A DNA stretch of 42,882 nucleotides from Micromonospora sp. CP22 (GTDB lineage: Bacteria; Actinomycetota; Actinomycetes; Mycobacteriales; Micromonosporaceae). The stretch is taken from the NCBI RefSeq assembly GCF_009712475.1, contig NZ_VCJO01000026.1, forward strand, positions 1 through 42,882, written 5' to 3'. Shown one piece after another: positions 7,801 through 13,433 of this stretch (position 1 is the stretch's first letter; each line of letters begins with the position of its first letter). The notes under the pieces are model-generated. The model saw nothing but the letters and a program-made list of their open reading frames with translations. It had not been told where the DNA came from and did not search any database. Both the position numbers and the translations under genes were made by a program.

Positions 7801-8287
7801 CGATCACGAGCGGTTCCGGGCCAAGACGCGGGCCTACCTACGTCAGCACGAGGATCACGTGGCGTTGCAGAAGGTGCTCCGCAATCGGCAGCTCTCCCCC
7901 ACCGACCTCGCCGAGCTGGAGCGGATGCTCGCCGACAGCGGTGTCGGCACCGCCGACGACCTCGAACGCGCCCGACGGTCGGCTGACGGACTTGGGCTGT
8001 TCATCCGGTCGCTGGTCGGCCTGGACCGCGAGGCCGCCACCGAGGCGTTCAACGAGTTCCTCGACGGACGGACGCTGAGCAGGAACCAGATCCACTTCAT
8101 CCACATGGTCATCGGTCACCTGACTCAGAACGGCGCCATGAAGATCGACAGGCTCTACGAGTCGCCGTTCACCGAGATCGCCCCACATGGCCCGGAGTCG
8201 CTGTTCGCCCCCGCCGACGTGGACCGCATCGACGCGATCCTCACCTCCGTACGCGCCACCGCCACACCCACCCACGAGGTCGCCTAG
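4874..8287 (+). CDS. hsdR: Type I restriction endonuclease subunit HsdR
   Basis: This 1137-aa protein has the HsdR order of domains. First is a DUF4145-like helical region (residues about 10-120, with RTACFYARRTLEHTLTW). A coiled coil follows (about 150-200, ADKLAAQDDALAAEREKNA). Next is the PD-(D/E)xK nuclease (VDYVLWGDDGKPLAVVEAKR, about 251-270). The superfamily 2 translocase has Walker A ATGAGKT near residue 382, DEAH near 479 and GLTATP near 500, with the second RecA domain including IGRGTRL. The C-terminal EcoEI-type domain closes the protein. It cuts and translocates unmethylated DNA with HsdM and HsdS. The ATG at 4874 gives the usual MSNF start; a GTG at 4862 is possible. It lies 3.5 kb from hsdS, with unrelated regulators between. 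Confidence 0.93.
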   Translation: MSNFHFLRAEWPDLFREAFKAERNTVLDPRTACFYARRTLEHTLTWLFEVDSTLNQPYKKDLNGMIHEPTLRHLVGPVLNTKMDIIRKQGNWAVHKTAPVKSTDSIPVVRELFHVMYWVARRYTRDQSQVPPSTLAFDETLLPRPTHGRPQRTSQAEIKALADKLAAQDDALAAEREKNANLDAELAKLRAQISAAKAANETRPDDHDYNEAQTRDLFIDVLLKEAGWPLDQERDREFPVTGMPGGSGAGAVDYVLWGDDGKPLAVVEAKRARRHATAGQYQAKLYADCLEQAYGQRPVIFYSNGYDHWLWDDTAYPPRPVQGFYTKAELQLLVQRRESRRPLAELDINGRIVERHYQKRAIRAVGEAFEVHRQRQALLVMATGAGKTRTVIALVDQLMRANWVKRVLFLADRNALVNQAVNAFKAHLPEVATVNLVTEKDTDGRVYVSTYPTMMGLTNGTVSGVRRFGPGHFDLVIIDEAHRSVYQKYRAIFAWFDSLLLGLTATPRNEIDRNTYSLFNLEDGVPTDHYDLDEAVEEGYLVPPRAVAVPLKFPQEGIRYDDLSEAEKERWDALDWGEDGPPDGVDPDAVNKWLFNTDTVDKVLKTLMTHGHTVAGGDRLGKTIIFAKNNDHARFIRERFDANYPHLAGHFAQVITHQVERAQGLIDDFSVKDKAPHIAISVDMLDTGIDVPEVVNLVFFKVVRSKSKFWQMIGRGTRLCPDLFGPGQDKENFFVFDCCANFAYFSQDVPVSEGSLGEPLTARLFKARVELLYRLDQRLPRGGEPAVDGTRSESGLRWDIAHHLHERVSGMHLDNFVVRSKRRTVQYYADFANWHRLTPEAVEKIGRDLAGLPTSVKDDDETAKRFDLMMLRLQLGQLDVEPAYERLRTQVQEIASALLEQTSIPAIREQRELLDEVAGDEWWQDVTLPMLELVRRRVRSLVRLIERNKRTVVYTDFVDQLGELTEVSIPQARVGTDHERFRAKTRAYLRQHEDHVALQKVLRNRQLSPTDLAELERMLADSGVGTADDLERARRSADGLGLFIRSLVGLDREAATEAFNEFLDGRTLSRNQIHFIHMVIGHLTQNGAMKIDRLYESPFTEIAPHGPESLFAPADVDRIDAILTSVRATATPTHEVA

Positions 8288-8294
8288 CGACCGG

Positions 8295-8300
8295 TAGGAT
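8295..8300 (+). promoter_or_regulatory. -10 element of a leaderless transcript
   Basis: TAGGAT lies 6 nt before an ATG at 8307, the spacing seen for leaderless mRNAs in actinomycetes. No clear -35 box was found. It would drive the 8-codon ORF and the erythromycin-esterase-like gene. Confidence 0.5.
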
Positions 8301-8306
8301 CTGCCT

Positions 8307-8333
8307 ATGGCCACCGGCAGCCTCTTTCTCTGA
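8307..8333 (+). CDS. 8-codon upstream ORF (leader peptide) before the erythromycin-esterase-like gene
   Basis: ATG to TGA encodes MATGSLFL. The ORF starts 6 nt after a TAGGAT hexamer, so it could sit at the very 5' end of the mRNA. Its stop codon overlaps the 5' arm of a long-range stem (8332-8340 with 8383-8391). This is the layout of ribosome-mediated attenuators in front of macrolide and other ribosome-antibiotic resistance genes. A second 8-codon ORF, MSAHHGFA (8405-8431), overlaps the start of the main gene in another frame and may add coupling. The peptide itself has no recognised stalling motif. Confidence 0.4.
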   Translation: MATGSLFL

Positions 8334-8391
8334 CACGGCGCACTCGCCTGCTCGACGCGCGACATCGATCGTGCGTCCTCGACGTCGTGTC
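8332..8391 (+). promoter_or_regulatory. Nested hairpins in the leader of the esterase-like gene (candidate attenuator)
   Basis: The outer stem is GACACGGCG (8332-8340) with CGTCGTGTC (8383-8391), 9 bp with one G-U pair. The inner stem is GACGCGCGA (8354-8362) with TCGTGCGTC (8369-8377), 9 bp with one G-U pair. CTTTC follows. A ribosome stalled on or finishing the 8-codon ORF would cover the outer 5' arm. The short U tract makes termination uncertain. Confidence 0.45.
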
Positions 8392-8417
8392 CTTTCACAG
8401 AGAAATGAGCGCCCATC

Positions 8418-9659
8418 ATGGCTTTGCGTGACCGAACTGCTGTCCTGCGTACCCTGGATCCGGCTGAGCCGGACCTGACCGACCTGGCACCGCTGCGTAC
8501 CCTCCTCGCCGGGGCGCGGGTCGTCGGCGTCGGCGAAGGTTCCCACTTCGTCCGCGAGTTCACCCTCGCCCGTGCCCGCCTCCTGCGCTATCTCGTCGAG
8601 GAGTGCGGCCTCACCATCCTGGCGTTCGAGTTGGGCGCGAGCGAGGCCGACGCCCTGAACCCGTGGCTTGCCGGCGACGGCGACGACGCCGATTTGCACC
8701 GGCTCGCCGGGCCGTTGACCGCCGGACTCTTCGGGGAGCTACTGAGTTGGCTACGACGCTACAACCGCAGCCGGCCACATCCCCTGGGTATCGTCGGCAT
8801 CGACCTACCGAACACCTTGACCCTGCGCCCCGACCTCCAGCCGGTGGCGGACTACCTACGGGGCGTCGACAGCGAGGCCGCCGAGTTGTTGGATCGCCTG
8901 TTCCCGGTGGCTGACGAGATCAGCGGCGGCTCCGCCGCGGTGTCGGCGCCGCAGTGGAGCGCCCTGGACCCAGCCCGGCAGGACGCCCTCGCGGCTGGAC
9001 TCGCCCGGTTGTCGCTGCGGATGCGGGCTCTCCAACCCGTCTACCTCTCCCGCAGCGACCCGGACCGCTACGCCACCGCGCGCCGTCACCTCGATGCCGC
9101 CTGTCACACCGAGTACATGCTGCGCGCCATGAGTGATCTGTTCAGCGGCGAGGGCCTGCCCGGCGACACCTCGATCCGTGACCATTTCATGGCGGCCACC
9201 GTGCAGTGGCACCTCTCGGCGGCAGGGCCGGACGCCCGCATGGCCGTGGTCGCCCACAACAACCACATCCAGAAGACCCCGGTGTGCTTCGACGGCACGC
9301 TCACCGCCCTTCCGATGGGCCACTATCTGGCCCACGGTCTCGGCCGCGACTATCGTGCCGTCGCGTTGACGCACACCGGCGATCGCGTACCCGAGATGGC
9401 CTTTCCCGCCGACGGGTCACCGGTCGGCTTCACCGTCGAGGACGTCGACGTGCCCGCTCCCGCGCCCGGCAGCGTGGAACAGGCAGTGCTCGACGCGGGA
9501 TTCACCGCGAAGATCACGCTGACCGACCCACGCGCGGCGGAATCGCCGCTGGCCAGCATCCGAACGCAGAGCGCGGCGCTGGAGACCGACGTACGACAAG
9601 CCTTCGACGCCGTCCTGACCACTCCGACAGCAACCCGCGACCACACCGTCGCCTTCTGA
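8418..9659 (+). CDS. Erythromycin-esterase family protein
   Basis: This 413-aa protein has the Ere/succinoglycan-biosynthesis fold signatures. GEGSHFVREF (His43) matches the catalytic G-E-x-S/T-H-x-x-x-E-F of EreA/B/C. LAFELGASEAD (Glu71) matches the second acidic position, and AVVAHNNHIQKTP gives the downstream catalytic His pair. In known members these residues open the macrolactone ring of erythromycin-type drugs, but most family members have untested substrates. The protein looks complete and cytoplasmic, with no signal peptide. The leader with an 8-codon ORF and hairpins suggests drug- or translation-dependent expression, which favours a resistance role. It is a single gene, followed by a strong hairpin at 9727-9769. 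Confidence 0.85.
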   Translation: MALRDRTAVLRTLDPAEPDLTDLAPLRTLLAGARVVGVGEGSHFVREFTLARARLLRYLVEECGLTILAFELGASEADALNPWLAGDGDDADLHRLAGPLTAGLFGELLSWLRRYNRSRPHPLGIVGIDLPNTLTLRPDLQPVADYLRGVDSEAAELLDRLFPVADEISGGSAAVSAPQWSALDPARQDALAAGLARLSLRMRALQPVYLSRSDPDRYATARRHLDAACHTEYMLRAMSDLFSGEGLPGDTSIRDHFMAATVQWHLSAAGPDARMAVVAHNNHIQKTPVCFDGTLTALPMGHYLAHGLGRDYRAVALTHTGDRVPEMAFPADGSPVGFTVEDVDVPAPAPGSVEQAVLDAGFTAKITLTDPRAAESPLASIRTQSAALETDVRQAFDAVLTTPTATRDHTVAF

Positions 9660-9679
9660 TCCACCCACCGCCGTAGGAA

Positions 9680-9724
9680 ATCTTGGACAGTTCTCGTTAG
9701 CTGATGACGGAAACTTTCCAAGAT
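9680..9724. repeat. Palindromic element with ATCTTGGA arms
   Basis: ATCTTGGA (9680-9687) is the inverse of TCCAAGAT (9717-9724), around a 29-nt core containing ACAGTT and GGAAACT. The arrangement (an AAG-rich arm, a TTT/AAAC interior) resembles the GTTGATCAAGA family elsewhere in this window but differs in sequence. It lies just after the esterase-like gene. Confidence 0.45.
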
Positions 9725-9726
9725 CT

Positions 9727-9769
9727 GGGGCGACGACGTCCGACTTCGTGAACGTGGCGTCGTCGCCCC
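9727..9769. terminator. Strong hairpin after the esterase-like gene
   Basis: GGGGCGACGACG (9727-9738) pairs perfectly with CGTCGTCGCCCC (9758-9769), a 12-bp stem with a 19-nt loop. It is placed to end the esterase-like transcript. Confidence 0.55.
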
Positions 9770-9775
9770 ATGTTC

Positions 9776-9811
9776 GCGGCCACCCGCGAGGTCGCGGCCA
9801 CCCGCGAGGTC
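9776..9811. repeat. 18-bp tandem duplication
   Basis: GCGGCCACCCGCGAGGTC is present twice in a row (9776-9793 and 9794-9811). An upstream extension of the next reading frame through this stretch (start near 9770) is not believed. Confidence 0.6.
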
Positions 9812-9857
9812 GCAGCCGGCGGGCCAGCGCGGCCGGAGGGAGGTCGCGGCGGCGCGC

Positions 9858-9880
9858 TTGACTTCGAGCGCGCTCTAAAG
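9858..9880 (+). promoter_or_regulatory. Possible operator dyad before the aldo/keto reductase
   Basis: TTGACT (9858-9863) is followed directly by a dyad centred on GAGCGCGCTC, a perfect 10-bp palindrome, with TAAAG after it. MerR-type regulators bind dyads next to TTGAC boxes in front of reductase genes, but no convincing -10 at 19-20 bp is present. No regulator gene lies adjacent. Confidence 0.25.
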
Positions 9881-9895
9881 GGGACGCTGGCGCCC

Positions 9896-10903
9896 ATGAC
9901 GATGACACGGAAACTGGGCCGCAGCGGGATCGAGGTCAGCGCCATCGGCATGGGGTGCTGGGCGATCGGCGGGCCGTTGTGGGGCGACGACCGACAGCCG
10001 CTGGGCTGGGGCGAGGTCGACGACGAGGAGTCGGTACGCGCCGTGCACGCGTCGATCGCGCACGGGGTGACCTTCTTCGACACGGCCAGCAACTACGGGG
10101 CCGGGCACAGCGAGCGGGTGCTCGGCCGGGCGCTCACCGGCCGCCGCGACCAGGTGGTGATCGCCACCAAGTTCGGCCACACCTCGGCGGAGGCGACCCG
10201 CCGGGCCACCGGCGAGGACCACCGCCCGGAGTACGCGGTGGCCAGCCTGGAGGCGTCGCTGCGCCGGCTCGGCACCGACTACGTCGACCTGTTGCAGCTG
10301 CACCTCAACGATCTGGATCCGACGCTCGCGCTCGACCTGGTCGACACCCTGGAGCGCATGGTCGCCCAGGGCAAGATCCGGGCGTACGGGTGGAGCACCG
10401 ACCACCCTGCCTCGGCGGGCGTGTTCGCCCCGGCCGCCCCGCACTGCACGGCCATCCAACACGACCAGTCCGTGCTGCGGGACAACGCCGACATGCTCGC
10501 GGTCTGCGACAAGTACGACCTGGCCAGCATCAACCGGGGGCCGCTGGCGATGGGTCTGCTCACCGCCGCCACCAGGTCGCTGGGCGACGACGACGTGCGG
10601 GGGCGGGCGCCCGAGTGGCTGCCCTGGTTCACCGACGGCCAGCCCGCGCCGGAGTGGTCGCGCCGCATCGACCGGGTCCGGGCGGCGCTCACCGCCGACG
10701 GCCGTACCCTCGCCCAGGGCGCGCTCGGCTGGCTGCTGGCCCGCAGCCCGCGTACGGTGCCGATCCCCGGCTTCCGCACGGTGGCGCAGGTCGAGGAGAA
10801 CACCCGGGTGCTCACCCTCGGGCCGCTGCCCGCCGACGCCTACGCCGAGGTCGAGCGGGAGCTGTCGGAGCTGCGTTCCGGCGGCGTCGATACGGGGGCA
10901 TGA
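9896..10903 (+). CDS. Aldo/keto reductase
   Basis: This 335-aa protein has the TIM-barrel aldo/keto reductase pattern: N-terminal RKLGRSGIEVSAIGMGCWAIGG, the catalytic Asp-Tyr pair in FFDTASNYGAGHSE, Lys in VVIATKFGH, and the NADPH-binding C-terminal part with IPGFRTVAQVEEN. It would reduce aldehydes or ketones with NADPH in the cytoplasm; the true substrate cannot be read from sequence. The ATG at 9896 is chosen because upstream codons run through the duplicated 18-bp repeat. A second ATG lies two codons later. A TIGR01777 epimerase gene follows in the same direction 47 bp downstream and may be cotranscribed. Confidence 0.93.
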   Translation: MTMTRKLGRSGIEVSAIGMGCWAIGGPLWGDDRQPLGWGEVDDEESVRAVHASIAHGVTFFDTASNYGAGHSERVLGRALTGRRDQVVIATKFGHTSAEATRRATGEDHRPEYAVASLEASLRRLGTDYVDLLQLHLNDLDPTLALDLVDTLERMVAQGKIRAYGWSTDHPASAGVFAPAAPHCTAIQHDQSVLRDNADMLAVCDKYDLASINRGPLAMGLLTAATRSLGDDDVRGRAPEWLPWFTDGQPAPEWSRRIDRVRAALTADGRTLAQGALGWLLARSPRTVPIPGFRTVAQVEENTRVLTLGPLPADAYAEVERELSELRSGGVDTGA

Positions 10904-10950
10904 CCGACTCGACGCGTTCAGGTCGCCGCGCGTACCCGAAGATGTAGGGC

Positions 10951-11850
10951 ATGCGGATCCTCATGGCCGGCGCGTCCGGCTTCCTCGGCACCCGGCTGGT
11001 CGACCTGCTCGTCGCCGACGGGCACCAGGTGACCCGGCTGGTGCGGCGACCACCACGCGCCGCCGACGAGCGACGATGGTCGCCGTCGGCGGCGCAGTTG
11101 GACCCGGCGGTGGTCGCCGAGGCCGACGCGGTGATCAACCTGGCCGGCGCGGGCGTCGGCGACAAGCGCTGGAACGACCGGTACCGGCAGCTGATCCGGT
11201 CCAGCCGGGTCGACACCACCACCACCCTGGCCACCACGATCGCCGGGCTGCCGGCGGCGGACCGGCCGGAGGTGCTGCTGAACTCCTCCGCGATCGGCTG
11301 GTACGGCAACACCGGCGACCGGGTGGTGGAGGAGGACGCGCCGGCTGGCGAGGGGTTCCTCGCCGACGTGGCCCGGGTGTGGGAGGCGGCCACCCGACCG
11401 GCCGAGGACGCCGGGGTACGGGTGGTGCGGCTGCGTACCGGGCTGCCGCTGCACCGCGACGGCGGGCTGCTCAAGCCGCAACTGCTGCCGTTCAAGCTGG
11501 GCATCGCCGGTCGGCTCGGCAGCGGCCAGCAGTGGATTCCGTGGATCTCGATGACCGACTGGCTCAACGCCACCACCTTCCTGTTGGCTCGGGCGGACCT
11601 CGCGGGGCCGGTCAACGTGGTCGGCCCGGCTCCGGTGACCAACGCCGAGTTCACCCGCGAGCTGGCCCGCCAGCTGAACCGTCCGGCGGTCATCCCGATC
11701 CCGGCGCTGGCCCTGAAGGTCGCCCTGGGCGGCTTCGCCCAGGAGGCGCTGACCAGCACCCGCGTCCTCCCCGGCGTGCTGAACCGTGCCCAGTTCACCT
11801 TCCGGCACCCTGACCTGCGCACCGCCCTGCACGCCGCCCTCCACGACTGA
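10951..11850 (+). CDS. TIGR01777 family NAD-dependent epimerase (YfcH/SDR39U1 type)
   Basis: The 299-aa product begins MRILMAGASGFLGTRL, a GxxGxxG Rossmann nucleotide-binding start. It continues with NLAGAGVGDKRW, SSAIGWYGNTGDRVVEE (the SDR Ser and Tyr region) and VRLRTGLPL. The C-terminal DUF1731 region has PVTNAEFTRELARQL and the closing VLPGVLNRAQFTFRHPDL. These mark the extended SDR subfamily TIGR01777. Its substrate in bacteria is not known. It ends 4 bp from the stop of the convergent secreted esterase gene. Confidence 0.92.
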   Translation: MRILMAGASGFLGTRLVDLLVADGHQVTRLVRRPPRAADERRWSPSAAQLDPAVVAEADAVINLAGAGVGDKRWNDRYRQLIRSSRVDTTTTLATTIAGLPAADRPEVLLNSSAIGWYGNTGDRVVEEDAPAGEGFLADVARVWEAATRPAEDAGVRVVRLRTGLPLHRDGGLLKPQLLPFKLGIAGRLGSGQQWIPWISMTDWLNATTFLLARADLAGPVNVVGPAPVTNAEFTRELARQLNRPAVIPIPALALKVALGGFAQEALTSTRVLPGVLNRAQFTFRHPDLRTALHAALHD

Positions 11851-11854
11851 CGAG

Positions 11855-13180
11855 CTAGCAGCCGATGGTCCAGTGGTTGGGGCCGGTCTGGCGCAGGGTG
11901 GTGGTGTAGAAGGTGTTGTAGAGGCCCATCCGCTGGTTGGAGCCGTTGGCGTAGGCGTAGCCGCCGGAGTGGTAGGCGCGCCCGGCGGTGACGTGGGCGT
12001 AGTTGCTCGCGGTGACGCAGACCGGGGCACCGGTCGGGCTCGGCGAGGCGGTCGGGCTGGGCGAGGTGGTCGGGCTCGGCGACGTCGTCGGCGACGTCGT
12101 CGGGGTCGCCGTCGGGGTCGGGGTCGGCGTCGGGGTCGGGGTCGCCGTCGGGGTCGGGGTCGCCGTCGGGGTCGGGGTCGCCGTCGGGGTCGGGGTGATG
12201 CCTCCGTCCAGGCCGAAGAAGACCGCGTCGTGGTACGTCGAGCAGATGGTGTCCAGGAAGTACGCGGCGGCGGTACCGCACTGGTCCGCGCCGGAGCCCG
12301 GGTCGACGGGGGTGCCGTGCCCCATCCCGGAGACCCGGTGTACGCGGACCACGTCGTCGCCGTACACCTCCACGCTGGTGCCCGCCGGGAGCTGTCGGGT
12401 GCTGGTGGGCATCTGCGAGACACCGAGCACGTTGGTCCACTGGTCGCGGGACTCGGTGGCGTTCGCCGTCGCCACCGTGTAGTCGCTGGTGCCGTGCCAG
12501 ATGGCCACCTTCGGGCGGGTGCCGGAGTAGCCGGGGTGGGCGTTGCGGACCAGGTCGCCCCACTGCGCCGGGGTCTTGTCCACGCCGGGGTTCATGCAGG
12601 AGAAGGCGTTGACCATGCTGGTGGCGCAGCGGTACGGCGTCCCGGCGATGATCGAGCCACCGGCGAAGACGTCCGGGTAGGTCGCGAGCATCGTCGCGCT
12701 CATCGCCCCACCGGCCGACAGGCCGCTGACGTAGACCCGGTCGGCCGCGATGCCGTACGCCGACCGTGCGTGGTCGACCATCTGCTTGATGGACAGCGCC
12801 TCACCCTGCCCCCGGGCCGTGTCGCCGGTCTCGAACCAGTTGAAGCAGGAGCTGGAGTTGTTGGCCGAGCGCTGCTCGGGCACGATCAGCGCGAACCGCC
12901 ACTGGTCGGCGTACTTCTGCCAGCCGGAGTTGGCGAAGTAGCCGCTGGCGTTCTGGGCGCAGCCGTGCAGCAGCACCACGGCCGGAGCGCCGGCGGGCAG
13001 GTTGTCCGGCCGGTACGCGTACATGGCGAGGTTGCCGGGGTTGGAGCCGAAGCCGGTGACCTGGGTCAGGGACGCGGCCTGGGCGGGCGGGGCGACGACC
13101 ACCAGCGCGGCGGCGGCCAGGACCAGCCCGGCCAGCGCACCGGCGAGCCGGGTACGGGTGCGGCGCACGAGAGCCTCCAT
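11855..13180 (-). CDS. Secreted PHB-depolymerase-type esterase with Thr-Pro linker and C-terminal domain
   Basis: This 441-aa protein starts MEALVRRTRTRL with a signal peptide (hydrophobic 14-30, cleavage near AQA-AS at 35-37). The alpha/beta-hydrolase domain (about 40-320) carries VVLLHGCAQNASGY (oxyanion region), the nucleophile in GLSAGG (Ser155), Asp233 in GTSDYTV and His288 in GMGHGTPVD. This is the esterase PHB family of extracellular polyhydroxyalkanoate depolymerases and feruloyl or acetylxylan esterases. A (TP)n linker of about 55 residues leads to a C-terminal domain of about 55 residues (CVTASNYAHVTAGRAYHSGG) with Cys near both ends, a module often attached to depolymerases. It probably attacks polyester or plant cell-wall esters outside the cell. 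Upstream in-frame codons to 13255 precede the signal peptide and are unlikely. Confidence 0.9.
   Translation of the reverse strand: MEALVRRTRTRLAGALAGLVLAAAALVVVAPPAQAASLTQVTGFGSNPGNLAMYAYRPDNLPAGAPAVVLLHGCAQNASGYFANSGWQKYADQWRFALIVPEQRSANNSSSCFNWFETGDTARGQGEALSIKQMVDHARSAYGIAADRVYVSGLSAGGAMSATMLATYPDVFAGGSIIAGTPYRCATSMVNAFSCMNPGVDKTPAQWGDLVRNAHPGYSGTRPKVAIWHGTSDYTVATANATESRDQWTNVLGVSQMPTSTRQLPAGTSVEVYGDDVVRVHRVSGMGHGTPVDPGSGADQCGTAAAYFLDTICSTYHDAVFFGLDGGITPTPTATPTPTATPTPTATPTPTPTPTPTATPTTSPTTSPSPTTSPSPTASPSPTGAPVCVTASNYAHVTAGRAYHSGGYAYANGSNQRMGLYNTFYTTTLRQTGPNHWTIGC
12100..12196. repeat. Short-period repeat encoding the Thr-Pro linker
   Basis: Copies of an 18-bp unit (GTCGGGGTCGGGGTCGCC on the plus strand) run through the esterase linker, encoding TPTPTA-type repeats. 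Slippage here would change linker length in frame. Confidence 0.7.
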
Positions 13181-13290
13181 AGTGTGAGCTGGATCACCAA
13201 TGATTGCCGCGACGTTACGCAGGTGTGTCGCACCGATGACATGGTGGCCGTACACACATTCGTCGATGCACAGATGTGTCGAGGCGTACG

Positions 13291-13320
13291 GGCCGCGCCA
13301 GACCGCGCCAGACCGCGCCA
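13291..13320. repeat. 10-bp tandem repeat, three copies
   Basis: The units GGCCGCGCCA, GACCGCGCCA and GACCGCGCCA lie in a row directly before the first copy of the 52-bp GTTAA element. The whole interval 13181-13433 holds no gene that I can support. Confidence 0.6.
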
Positions 13321-13322
13321 GC

Positions 13323-13374
13323 GTTAGGAAGGGTCCCTTTTAATACACGAGGCGTTAACAGGGTGCCCTTCCTT
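13323..13374. repeat. 52-bp GTTAA/AAGGG dispersed element, copy 1
   Basis: Two half-units are visible: GTTAGGAAGGGTCCCTTTT, then a short spacer, then GTTAACAGGGTGCCCTTCCTT. The same plan recurs at 17349-17400 and 28307-28358. Each half holds a small palindrome (AAGGGxxCCCTT). It lies between a secreted esterase and a membrane protein gene that point away from each other. Confidence 0.75.
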
Positions 13375-13420
13375 GCAAGCGGAGGTGCCGGGTCTGACCG
13401 GCGTGTCCCGGTGCGATTGG

Positions 13421-13426
13421 TAACGT
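13421..13426 (+). promoter_or_regulatory. -10 element, leaderless transcript of the membrane protein gene
   Basis: TAACGT ends 7 nt before the GTG at 13434. No Shine-Dalgarno is present, in keeping with a leaderless mRNA. Confidence 0.45.
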
Positions 13427-13433
13427 CCGCTAG

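Noticed and set aside
9770..9895. Upstream start of the aldo/keto reductase at 9770
   Set aside because: It would add 42 residues made from an 18-bp tandem duplication; the family starts at RKLGRSG shortly after 9896.
10812..12563. 583-codon minus-strand ORF opposite the epimerase and the secreted esterase linker
   Set aside because: It includes runs of DPDPDGDP from the linker repeat read in the wrong frame; the esterase frame has signal peptide and catalytic triad.
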